Assembly (NCBI GenBank): GCA_900321665.1
Contig: ONWY01000091.1
Location: 1-6,180, forward strand
Source: an uncultured Eubacteriales bacterium
GTDB taxonomy: Bacteria; Bacillota; Clostridia; Oscillospirales; Acutalibacteraceae
Direction: 5' to 3'
Length of the DNA: 6,180 bases
Numbering within the stretch: position 1 is the first letter of the stretch; every line of letters starts with the position of its first letter. The notes under the pieces are model-generated. The model had not been told where the DNA came from and made no database searches. It was given only the letters and a program-made list of their open reading frames with translations. The translations under genes were made by a program, and so were the position numbers. Below, in pieces: positions 1 to 6,016 of the stretch.

Positions 1-2231
1 AGCGATTTTAATGTTTCAAAGCAAAACATCGCCGCTCCCGCTGCTGCCGCTTCACTCGCGGCGATACAGGCAACCAGGCACAAATCGCAATACGGCGGGT
101 AAATCATCAGCGCGCGCATTTGGCTCTCTGTTTCATAAAAAGAGAGATAGTCCTGCTTGGCGGCAAGGCGCAAAATCGGGTTTTCGGGTGTGGAGGTTTG
201 GATAATTGCCGTTCCCTTCTTATCACCCCTGCCTGACCTGCCGACCACCTGCGTTACCAAATCAAAGGTATTTTCACTGCAGCGGTAATCGTAATTATAT
301 AAAGCTCTGTCGGCATTGACAACCGCGGCAAGTGTTACATTCGGGAAATCCAAGCCCTTTGCCACCATTTGCGTGCCGATTAAAATATCATATTCACCCT
401 TGCCGAAGGCCTCCAACATCTGCTCGTGGGAAAGCTTTCTCATGGTGGTGTCCGTATCCATGCGCAGAATGCGCGCTTTGGGGACAATTTGCTGCAATTC
501 GGTTTCTATTTTTTGCGTGCCGTAGCCGCTGAGTGCGAGCGCATCTTCATGGCAATGCGGGCACACCATATTGCGCGGCGCGCTGTAACCGCAAAAATGG
601 CACATCAAGCGCTGATTGGCGCGGTGATAGGTCATCGAAACGCTGCAGTTCGGGCAGGTAACGACCTCGCCGCACGCCGTGCACGAAACGAAGGTGTAAA
701 ACCCGCGGCGGTTTAAAAGCAAAATCGCCTGCTCGCCGCTTTCCACACAGTGCACGAGCTGCTGCTCGAGTGCGCGGCTGATAATGCGCTGCTCGCCGCT
801 TTCGCTCTTTTCATCGCGCATATCCGCCATTACCACATCCGGCAAATTTGCCGCGCCGTAGCGCTCGGGTATTTCCGCTAAAATATAGGTACCGTTGCGC
901 GCCTTGGTAAAGTCCTCAATGCTCGGTGTGGCACTTGAGAGCACCAGCAGGCACTGATGATAGGCGCAGCGAAACTTCGCCACCTCAATTGCCTGATACC
1001 GCGGGCTCATCTCGGATTTATAGGTGTGCTCCTGCTCCTCGTCAATGATAATAATGCCAAGCTTTTGAGCGGGTGCAAACACAGCCGAGCGTGTTCCCAA
1101 TGCTATCTTTGCCTTGCCCTCTTTCATCCGCTTCCATTCCTCCATGCGTTGGGTAACGGAAAGGCGGGAGTGAAATAAGGCAACCGCATCACCGTAGCGC
1201 TTTCTGAAAATCGCTAAGGTCTGTGCGGTGAGAGAAATCTCAGGCACCATCACAATGGCGCTTTTTCCTGCGGCAATCACAGTATCGATTAGCTTTAAAT
1301 AGACCTGTGTTTTGCCGGAGCCTGTGACGCCGTATAACAGAGCACAGGCAGCAGTATTGCCGCTTTGGTCTAAAATCTTGCGGTAAGCCTGCTCTTGTGC
1401 CGGACTGAGCTCAATGGGTGCCGCATCTGCCTGTGCCTCGCTCTCGCGGAAGGTACGGTACACCTCTTGGTCATAATATGCCGCAATTCCCTTTTTTACA
1501 AGCGCATCTGCCACAACCTTGGTAACAGAGCAAAAATAGGTAATTTCCTTCAAAGAAGCCGCATCGACATCGCGCAACAAATCGGCAACTAAGCGCTGCT
1601 TCTCGGTCAGCTTCGCGCGCACTCCGGCATATTCCTCCTCGCTTAAGAGAAATTTTACCATCTTTTGCGTGGCATCGCTGCGATTGCGGTCAGCCCGATT
1701 ATCGCGCACAAGAAAGCCTTTTTTGAGCATATCGGTCAAAAGCTTCGTTTCCGCACAGAGCGAAAACGCTCTCATAATTGCTTTTTCGCTGCACGGCTGC
1801 TTCTGCTCGCTCAAATACCGGTAAATGTGCTGCTCCTGCTCGGGGAGTGTATGCACCTCTCCCGCTTTTTCCGGCAAAGCAATATAAACCACATCCGTGC
1901 GGTAATTCACGCCTTTGGGTAAAACGGTTTTGAGCGCATCAAAATAGGTGCAAAAATAGCGGTTTTTAATAAACGCTATCAGCTCCAGCATTTCATCGCT
2001 TAAATAGTTCTTTTTATCTAAAACAACCGCGATATCCTTCTTGCCGGCACTCTCACCCTCAAACAGCTTCAAAATAACACCCTGCCTTTTGGCATTGCCT
2101 CTGCCAAAGGGAACCAATACCCTGCACCCTTCAAAAACAACCGAAAGCAGGTGCGCGGGCACCCGGTAATCATACAGCTTATCGAAGCTGTAGGTGGTAT
2201 TATCTAACGCGATGGCGGCTAATGTTGCCAT
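1..2231 (-). CDS. priA: Primosomal protein N' (PriA), 3'-5' DNA helicase; C-terminus cut by window edge
   Basis: PriA is a superfamily 2 helicase that recognises stalled or collapsed replication forks and reloads the replicative helicase. I translated the frame by hand: it stays open from an ATG at 2231 to the window edge, giving 743 codons, and I estimate some 60-90 residues are missing. An N-terminal 3' DNA-binding domain (about 1-110) and a winged-helix-like part precede the Walker A motif GVTGSGKT (301-308). Walker B is DEEQ (397-400). Eight zinc-binding cysteines follow as four CxxC pairs (517/520, 526/529, 544/547, 557/560), then the late helicase motifs GTQMVAKGLDFP (619-630) and QVVGRSGRG (661-669). 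The start lies 2 bases after the rpoZ stop. The nearest GAGG is 13 bases upstream, so translation is probably coupled to rpoZ. Oddities: Gln replaces the usual His of DEEH, and the following RYHAR-type motif reads RYQAI (411-415). Family assignment is secure. Confidence 0.97.
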   Translation of the reverse strand, partial: MATLAAIALDNTTYSFDKLYDYRVPAHLLSVVFEGCRVLVPFGRGNAKRQGVILKLFEGESAGKKDIAVVLDKKNYLSDEMLELIAFIKNRYFCTYFDALKTVLPKGVNYRTDVVYIALPEKAGEVHTLPEQEQHIYRYLSEQKQPCSEKAIMRAFSLCAETKLLTDMLKKGFLVRDNRADRNRSDATQKMVKFLLSEEEYAGVRAKLTEKQRLVADLLRDVDAASLKEITYFCSVTKVVADALVKKGIAAYYDQEVYRTFRESEAQADAAPIELSPAQEQAYRKILDQSGNTAACALLYGVTGSGKTQVYLKLIDTVIAAGKSAIVMVPEISLTAQTLAIFRKRYGDAVALFHSRLSVTQRMEEWKRMKEGKAKIALGTRSAVFAPAQKLGIIIIDEEQEHTYKSEMSPRYQAIEVAKFRCAYHQCLLVLSSATPSIEDFTKARNGTYILAEIPERYGAANLPDVVMADMRDEKSESGEQRIISRALEQQLVHCVESGEQAILLLNRRGFYTFVSCTACGEVVTCPNCSVSMTYHRANQRLMCHFCGYSAPRNMVCPHCHEDALALSGYGTQKIETELQQIVPKARILRMDTDTTMRKLSHEQMLEAFGKGEYDILIGTQMVAKGLDFPNVTLAAVVNADRALYNYDYRCSENTFDLVTQVVGRSGRGDKKGTAIIQTSTPENPILRLAAKQDYLSFYETESQMRALMIYPPYCDLCLVACIAASEAAAAGAAMFCFETLKS

Positions 2232-2233
2232 GC

Positions 2234-2425
2234 TTATTTTTTAGCCTCAATCTCTCTTTTCCCTTGGATAAACTCATCCAAAGCAAGAGATACGGGCTTT
2301 TCGGTGATAATTTCACCCTTTTCAAGCGCTTCATCGGAAATTTCCCTTGCTCTTTTTGCTGTCGCAATCACAAGAGAATAGCGCGCATTACCTTCTAAAA
2401 TTGCATCTAAATTCGGGTTTAACAT
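2234..2425 (-). CDS. rpoZ: DNA-directed RNA polymerase omega subunit
   Basis: Omega is the small subunit that helps fold and latch the beta' subunit in RNA polymerase. The product is 63 residues, at the short end for the family but usual in Bacillota. The diagnostic segment is NARYSLVIATAKRAREI (residues 13-29), followed by an acidic stretch and the conserved KPVSLALDE region (43-51). The ATG at 2425 has a good ribosome-binding site, AGAGGA at 2439-2434, 8 bases upstream. It sits 20 bases after gmk and 2 bases before priA. The gmk-rpoZ pairing is a classic bacterial arrangement and supports the call. The usual next gene, coaBC, is missing. Confidence 0.96.
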   Translation of the reverse strand: MLNPNLDAILEGNARYSLVIATAKRAREISDEALEKGEIITEKPVSLALDEFIQGKREIEAKK

Positions 2426-2445
2426 AAGATTCTTCCTCTCAATTC

Positions 2446-3009
2446 TTATTTGTTTTTAATAATATAATATACTTCATCAACCGCTGTTTCCAAATCATCG
2501 TTGATGACAACATAATCGTACTTACTTTTTTCGGCAAGCTCCTTTTCGGCTCTGGCAAGGCGGCGCTCAATGACCTCGGGCGATTCCGTTCCCCTTAAGA
2601 TTAAGCGCTTGCGCAGCTCCTCAAAAGAGGGCGGTGCCAAAAAGATGGTCACCAGGTTATCAAGCCCTGCGCGGCGCACATTCTCCGCGCCCTCAATCTC
2701 AATATCGAGCAAAATATCATTCCCCTGCTCGCGCGCCTTTTCAAGCTCTGTTTTCGGTGTGCCGTAATAATTGCCGTTATACTCGGTGTACTCCAGCAAA
2801 TCGCCGCTTGCTATGCGCTTTTCAAACTCCTGCTTGGTGACAAAGTAATACTCTCTGCCATGGCACTCATTAGGTCTGGGTTCTCTGGTGGTCATGGAAA
2901 CAGAAAGCTTTAAATTACTCTCTCTGTCCAAAAGCTTGGCAATCACAGTGCCTTTACCGCACCCGGAGGGGCCGGAAATCACAACAATTTTACCTTTCAC
3001 TTTACTCAC
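2446..3009 (-). CDS. gmk: Guanylate kinase
   Basis: Cytosolic enzyme that phosphorylates GMP to GDP with ATP, needed for GTP, dGTP and (p)ppGpp pools. The 187-residue reading covers the whole family. The P-loop is GPSGCGKGT (13-21). The GMP-binding region includes SVSMTTREPRP (36-46, with S38, R42 and R45) and the LEY..YNGNYYGTP segment (72-85, with E73 and Y82). The central DILLDIEIEGA strand and the lid-region RRLARAEKE motif are also present. The frame opens with GTG at 3009, which overlaps the remA stop as GTGA. The only strong ribosome-binding site (3017-3011) is a single base from that GTG but 10 bases from a second in-frame GTG at 3000. The true protein may therefore be 184 residues, starting three codons later; both versions keep the P-loop. 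Function is certain, the start is not. Confidence 0.97.
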   Translation of the reverse strand: MSKVKGKIVVISGPSGCGKGTVIAKLLDRESNLKLSVSMTTREPRPNECHGREYYFVTKQEFEKRIASGDLLEYTEYNGNYYGTPKTELEKAREQGNDILLDIEIEGAENVRRAGLDNLVTIFLAPPSFEELRKRLILRGTESPEVIERRLARAEKELAEKSKYDYVVINDDLETAVDEVYYIIKNK

Positions 3010-3245
3010 GCCTCCTCATCAATCTTGCTATCAATATTTTCCACACTTAAATATGATAAGACAATATGGTCGCTATCCATTAAAATAACGGATTTTGTCT
3101 TTCTGCCTTGCGTTGCATCGATGAGCATCCCGTTTTCCTTGCCGGTTGCAATCAAGCGCTTCATGGGGTTGGAATCGGGTGAAACGACTGCGATAATACG
3201 CTCTGCATTTACCATATTGCCAAAGCCTATGCCGATTAATTTCAT
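3006..3245 (-). CDS. remA: RemA/DUF370-family DNA-binding regulator
   Basis: 79-residue protein matching the RemA (formerly DUF370) family along its whole length: IGIGFGNMVNAERIIAVVSPDS at the start, GMLIDATQGRKTKSVILMDSDHI in the middle. In Bacillus subtilis RemA is a ring-forming DNA-binding activator of biofilm matrix and osmoprotection genes; in anaerobes the role is largely unstudied. R16, P27 and R48 appear to match residues reported as functionally important in B. subtilis (R18, P29, R50, from memory). The next arginine there, R51, is K49 here, a conservative change. The ATG at 3245 follows the yicC stop by 12 bases with only a weak AGGG (3259-3256) overlapping that stop, so translation is probably coupled. 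Its place between yicC and gmk is the standard Bacillota arrangement. Family certain, regulatory targets here unknown. Confidence 0.94.
   Translation of the reverse strand: MKLIGIGFGNMVNAERIIAVVSPDSNPMKRLIATGKENGMLIDATQGRKTKSVILMDSDHIVLSYLSVENIDSKIDEEA
3011..3017 (-). promoter_or_regulatory. Ribosome-binding site for gmk, inside the end of remA
   Basis: GAGGAGG on the minus strand is a near-perfect Shine-Dalgarno sequence lying in the last codons of remA. It is 1 base from the GTG at 3009, which is too close for normal initiation, and 10 bases from the in-frame GTG at 3000, which is workable. It argues for the shorter gmk product and for translation coupled to remA. Confidence 0.7.
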
Positions 3246-3257
3246 ACTACTGATACC

Positions 3258-4136
3258 CTATTCAATATTTTGAATCTGTTCTCTGATTTTTTCAATCTCG
3301 GATTTAATATCCAACACTTGCTTGGTCACCTGAACATCCTGGCATTTTGAACCGATGGTGTTTGCTTCGCGGTTCATCTCCTGCACCAAAAAATCAAGCT
3401 TCCTGCCGACAGCCTCACTGCCCTCGAGCATTTCGCCAAGCTGTGCAATATGCGAGCGCAAGCGCACGGTTTCCTCCGCCACTGCGACCTTATCGGCAAA
3501 AATTGCCGCCTCTGTCAAAATGCGCGCTTCATCAATGGTCTTATCCTCCAGCACCTGCCGGATACGCTCGCTGAGCCTTTCGGTATATTCCTTGACTGTC
3601 TGCGGAGAACGCTCCTCGACAAATGCCACCTTTTCCAAAATGACCTGCCCTCTGGTTAAGACATCCTCTTTGAGCTTTTCGCCCTCCGTTTCGCGCATGG
3701 CAATGAATTTATCCACCGCGAGCTGCACCACCGGCAAAACCGCCTGCCAAACCGCCTCTTCATCCGCCTCTGCCTTGGTCACATTGAGAACCTCGGGCAG
3801 CCTTGCGACCTGCATGACCGAAATATCATTGCGCAAGCCGTATGCCTGCTCTAAGCTCTCAAGCGCTTGCAAATAGCCCTCTACAAGAGGCTTGTTGACA
3901 CTAACATTTGCCGCTTGTGCATCAATTTCGGCAATATGCAGGAAGCATTCGATTTTACCGCGCGCCACTCTGCTTTTTACATAGCTTTTGAGCTTTTCTT
4001 CCAAAAACTGATACGAGCGGGAAACTCTTGAAGAAAACTCAAAATAGCGATGGTTCACACTTTTAATTTCAAAAGAGATATCTAATCCCTCTCTCATCGC
4101 CTGGCTTCTGCCATAGCCTGTCATACTCTTAATCAT
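3258..4136 (-). CDS. yicC: YicC/YloC-family endoribonuclease
   Basis: Members of this family are reported to be endoribonucleases (E. coli YicC, B. subtilis YloC) that take part in RNA turnover. I start it at the ATG at 4136, giving 292 residues beginning MIKSMTGYGR, the nearly invariant family N-terminus. The frame runs back to an ATG at 4160, but those 8 extra residues lie inside the preceding carboxyltransferase gene and have no family counterpart. Further family signatures are FEIKSVNHRYFEF near the start, MRETEGEKL in the middle, EAAIFADK followed by EETVRLRSH, and the C-terminal GRKLDFLVQEMNREANTIGSK that marks the DUF1732 part. The end is a charged helix (KSEIEKIREQIQNIE). It begins 7 bases after the carboxyltransferase stop with only a weak purine stretch as ribosome site, suggesting coupled translation. 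Physiological substrates here are unknown. Confidence 0.95.
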   Translation of the reverse strand: MIKSMTGYGRSQAMREGLDISFEIKSVNHRYFEFSSRVSRSYQFLEEKLKSYVKSRVARGKIECFLHIAEIDAQAANVSVNKPLVEGYLQALESLEQAYGLRNDISVMQVARLPEVLNVTKAEADEEAVWQAVLPVVQLAVDKFIAMRETEGEKLKEDVLTRGQVILEKVAFVEERSPQTVKEYTERLSERIRQVLEDKTIDEARILTEAAIFADKVAVAEETVRLRSHIAQLGEMLEGSEAVGRKLDFLVQEMNREANTIGSKCQDVQVTKQVLDIKSEIEKIREQIQNIE

Positions 4137-4143
4137 GCTCTTA

Positions 4144-5598
4144 TTACTCGATGGAAACATCGAATGCCTTTCCGTTAATAGTCACTGTGAAGTTTGCCGG
4201 TGCATTATCGCCCTCTGCCGCGCCTTCGGCAGCCTGCTGCCCCGCAGCCTCGGCTTTTTCTCTTTGCTCGAAGAATTTCATTGCCACCTGACCGAACTGC
4301 GCATAGGAAAGCACATCTTCCTCCTGCTTGACATACCGAATATCCAGCTCGCCGCGCAGCTTATCGAGCTCCGGTTCAATCAAATCCGCCGGCCTGCAGG
4401 TAATAATCTCGGCATCCCCGCAAATTTTCTTTTTAAATGCCGGGTCAATCTCGGTCGGCGTTCTGCCGTATTTACCGGCAACAAGGTCTTTAAATTCCTT
4501 GGTCACCATTTTATAGCGCTCGCCGGTGATAACATTAAATACCGCCTGTGTGCCGACAATCTGGCTGGAGGGCGTAACAAGCGGCGGATAGCCGGCATCC
4601 TTACGCACGCGCGGCACCTCGGCAAGCACCTCTTCAAATTTATCGGACTTGCCTGCCTGCGCGAGCTGTGAAACCAGGTTGGAAAGCATACCGCCCGGCA
4701 CTTGGTAAAGCAGGGTTTTTGCATCAACCGCCAACATTTTCGGATTGAGCAAGCCGCTATCTAAATATTTCTGCCTGAGTGTATCCACATACTCGCGAAT
4801 TTTAGACAGAGCGACCAAATCGAGGCCGGTATCATACTCTGTTCCCTTCAAAGCCGCTACCATGGACTCGGTTGCGGGGTGAGAGGTGCCCAGAGCCAGG
4901 GGCGACATGGCGGTATCCACCACATCGGCACCCGCTTCAATGCCTTTTAAGAGCACCATGGAAGCAAGACCGGAGGTATAGTGGGAGTGCAACTGAATCG
5001 GAATGTCCACCTCTTGCTTCAAAGCCTTTACCAGGTCATAGGTGCCATAAGGGGTAAGCAAGCCTGCCATGTCCTTAATACAGATGGAATCGGCGCCGGC
5101 ATCCTGAATTTTCTTGGCATAATCCACATAATACGGAATGTCAAATACAGGACCGGTTGTGTAGGAAATCGCCACCTGTGCATGCCCGCCTTCTTTTTTG
5201 CAGGCTTTGATGGCTGTTTCCAAATTTCTAATATCGTTGAGCGCATCAAAAATACGCATAATATCAATCCCGTTTGCCACGGAGCGCTGCACAAAATACT
5301 CGAGCACATCATCCGCATAATGGCGGTAGCCGAGCATATTTTGCCCTCTGAAAAGCATTTGCAGCTTTGTGTTCGGGCACTTGCGGCGAATGGTTCTCAA
5401 TCTCTCCCACGGGTCTTCATTTAAAAACCGCAAGCACGCATCAAAGGTAGCGCCGCCCCAGCACTCCAAGGAGTGAAAGCCGATTTGGTCTAATTGCTCC
5501 AGCATCGGCTCCATATCGCCGATAGTCATTCTCGTTGCAATCAGGGATTGGTGCGCATCGCGCAAAACGGTTTCGGTAATTCCAATTTTCTTTGCCAT
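4144..5598 (-). CDS. oadA: Biotin-dependent carboxyltransferase subunit (OadA / PycB / transcarboxylase 5S type)
   Basis: Transfers a carboxyl group between carboxybiotin and a 2-oxoacid (pyruvate/oxaloacetate). The 484 residues hold an HMGL-like TIM barrel with metal ligand D14 (in TVLRDAHQSLIATRM), the carbamylated active-site lysine K175 (in CIKDMAGLLTP) and metal ligands H204 and H206 (in LHSHYTSG). The conserved carboxylase domain follows to about 445, including PGGMLSNL and GRTPTEID. An Ala-rich linker (about 448-469) leads to a last segment, TVTINGKAFDVSIE (471-484), like the start of a biotinyl region, and the protein stops there. The biotinyl domain comes from the gene 9 bases upstream. 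Start: ATG at 5598 with AGGAG 5 bases away. It could be the alpha subunit of a sodium-pumping oxaloacetate decarboxylase or subunit B of a two-part pyruvate carboxylase; neither oadB nor pycA is in view. Fold and chemistry are sure, exact enzyme is not. Confidence 0.9.
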   Translation of the reverse strand: MAKKIGITETVLRDAHQSLIATRMTIGDMEPMLEQLDQIGFHSLECWGGATFDACLRFLNEDPWERLRTIRRKCPNTKLQMLFRGQNMLGYRHYADDVLEYFVQRSVANGIDIMRIFDALNDIRNLETAIKACKKEGGHAQVAISYTTGPVFDIPYYVDYAKKIQDAGADSICIKDMAGLLTPYGTYDLVKALKQEVDIPIQLHSHYTSGLASMVLLKGIEAGADVVDTAMSPLALGTSHPATESMVAALKGTEYDTGLDLVALSKIREYVDTLRQKYLDSGLLNPKMLAVDAKTLLYQVPGGMLSNLVSQLAQAGKSDKFEEVLAEVPRVRKDAGYPPLVTPSSQIVGTQAVFNVITGERYKMVTKEFKDLVAGKYGRTPTEIDPAFKKKICGDAEIITCRPADLIEPELDKLRGELDIRYVKQEEDVLSYAQFGQVAMKFFEQREKAEAAGQQAAEGAAEGDNAPANFTVTINGKAFDVSIE

Positions 5599-5603
5599 GT
5601 TTT

Positions 5604-5608
5604 CTCCT
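5604..5608 (-). promoter_or_regulatory. Ribosome-binding site for the carboxyltransferase gene
   Basis: AGGAG on the minus strand, 5 bases before the ATG at 5598. Its first base is the last base of the carrier-protein stop codon, so the two cistrons are likely translated in a coupled way, suiting subunits of one complex. Confidence 0.75.
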
Positions 5609-5949
5609 TATTTTAAAGCCACTAAATCTGCATTAACCTCTACGGTATCACCCTTTGCGACCAGCACGGCATCCACAGTGCCATCCTGCGGTGCGCAGAT
5701 GTCGTTTTCCATCTTCATCGCTTCCAAAACGCAGAGCACATCGCCTTTTTTCACAGCTGCACCTGCACTGACCTTGATATCCAAAATCGTGCCGGGCATC
5801 GGTGATTTCACTGTGATTGCGCCGGCAGAAGCCTGCTTTGCCGCCGGAGCCGCAGCAGCCACTGCTGCAGGTGCGGCGGGTGCTGCCCCTGCCTGCTCAA
5901 CGGTTACATCATACACTTTACCATTGACTGTAATCTTGTAGTTTTTCAT
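5608..5949 (-). CDS. Biotin carboxyl carrier protein (stand-alone biotinyl subunit)
   Basis: Carries the covalently bound biotin that shuttles carboxyl groups between the active sites of a biotin-dependent carboxylase or decarboxylase. The 113 residues divide into an N-terminal segment YKITVNGKVYDVTVE (4-18), a flexible Ala/Pro-rich linker (about 20-42) and a biotinyl domain (about 45-113). The biotinylation motif EAMKMEN has its target lysine at K79, and PMPGTI (50-55) is the usual opening of the domain. This layout is like the small carrier subunits of decarboxylase systems (gamma/GcdC-type) and unlike the longer AccB of fatty-acid synthesis. The ATG at 5949 has GAGGA (5961-5957) 7 bases upstream. 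The partner is almost certainly the carboxyltransferase that follows 9 bases later. A biotin protein ligase, encoded elsewhere, would be needed for activity. Confidence 0.94.
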   Translation of the reverse strand: MKNYKITVNGKVYDVTVEQAGAAPAAPAAVAAAAPAAKQASAGAITVKSPMPGTILDIKVSAGAAVKKGDVLCVLEAMKMENDICAPQDGTVDAVLVAKGDTVEVNADLVALK

Positions 5950-6016
5950 CTTTATATCCTCACTTTTATCTAAAATACTGTTGAATGTGCCTGCAAAGGC
6001 GCGTGCACAAAGTGCC
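5950..6016. other. 67-base gap before the carrier-protein gene
   Basis: The longest non-coding stretch in the window. Apart from the carrier ribosome-binding site at 5961-5957 I see no clear promoter, operator, riboswitch or terminator. A weak -35/-10-like pair and a 4-base-pair hairpin are present but neither is convincing. It is the only place in the window where a promoter for the downstream block would fit outside coding sequence. Confidence 0.5.

Noticed and set aside
426..716. 96-codon plus-strand open frame
   Set aside because: Antisense to the helicase core and zinc region of priA; the priA frame is conserved throughout.
3355..3876. 173-codon plus-strand open frame, rich in Ser and Ala
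   Set aside because: Antisense to yicC; low-complexity composition typical of a shadow frame, no domain and no ribosome-binding context.
4137..4160. Upstream ATG giving yicC 8 extra residues
   Set aside because: It overlaps the carboxyltransferase end, and the family N-terminus MIKSMTGYGR fits the ATG at 4136 exactly.
4135..4671. 178-codon plus-strand open frame
   Set aside because: Lies wholly opposite the well-supported carboxyltransferase gene, has no recognisable motifs, and is explained as an antisense shadow.
5597..5941. 114-codon plus-strand open frame almost coextensive with the carrier gene
   Set aside because: Mirror of the Ala-rich carrier sequence; the carrier has the biotin motif and a ribosome site, the mirror frame has neither.
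5968..5996. Possible promoter before the carrier gene: TTGCAG and TTAGAT with a 17-base spacer (minus strand)
   Set aside because: Only about 3 of 6 bases match in each box, so it is no better than chance in this composition.
6005..6015. GCAC-TTT-GTGC hairpin just after the stop of the partial upstream gene
   Set aside because: A 4-base-pair stem with no U-tract after it is too weak to call a terminator.
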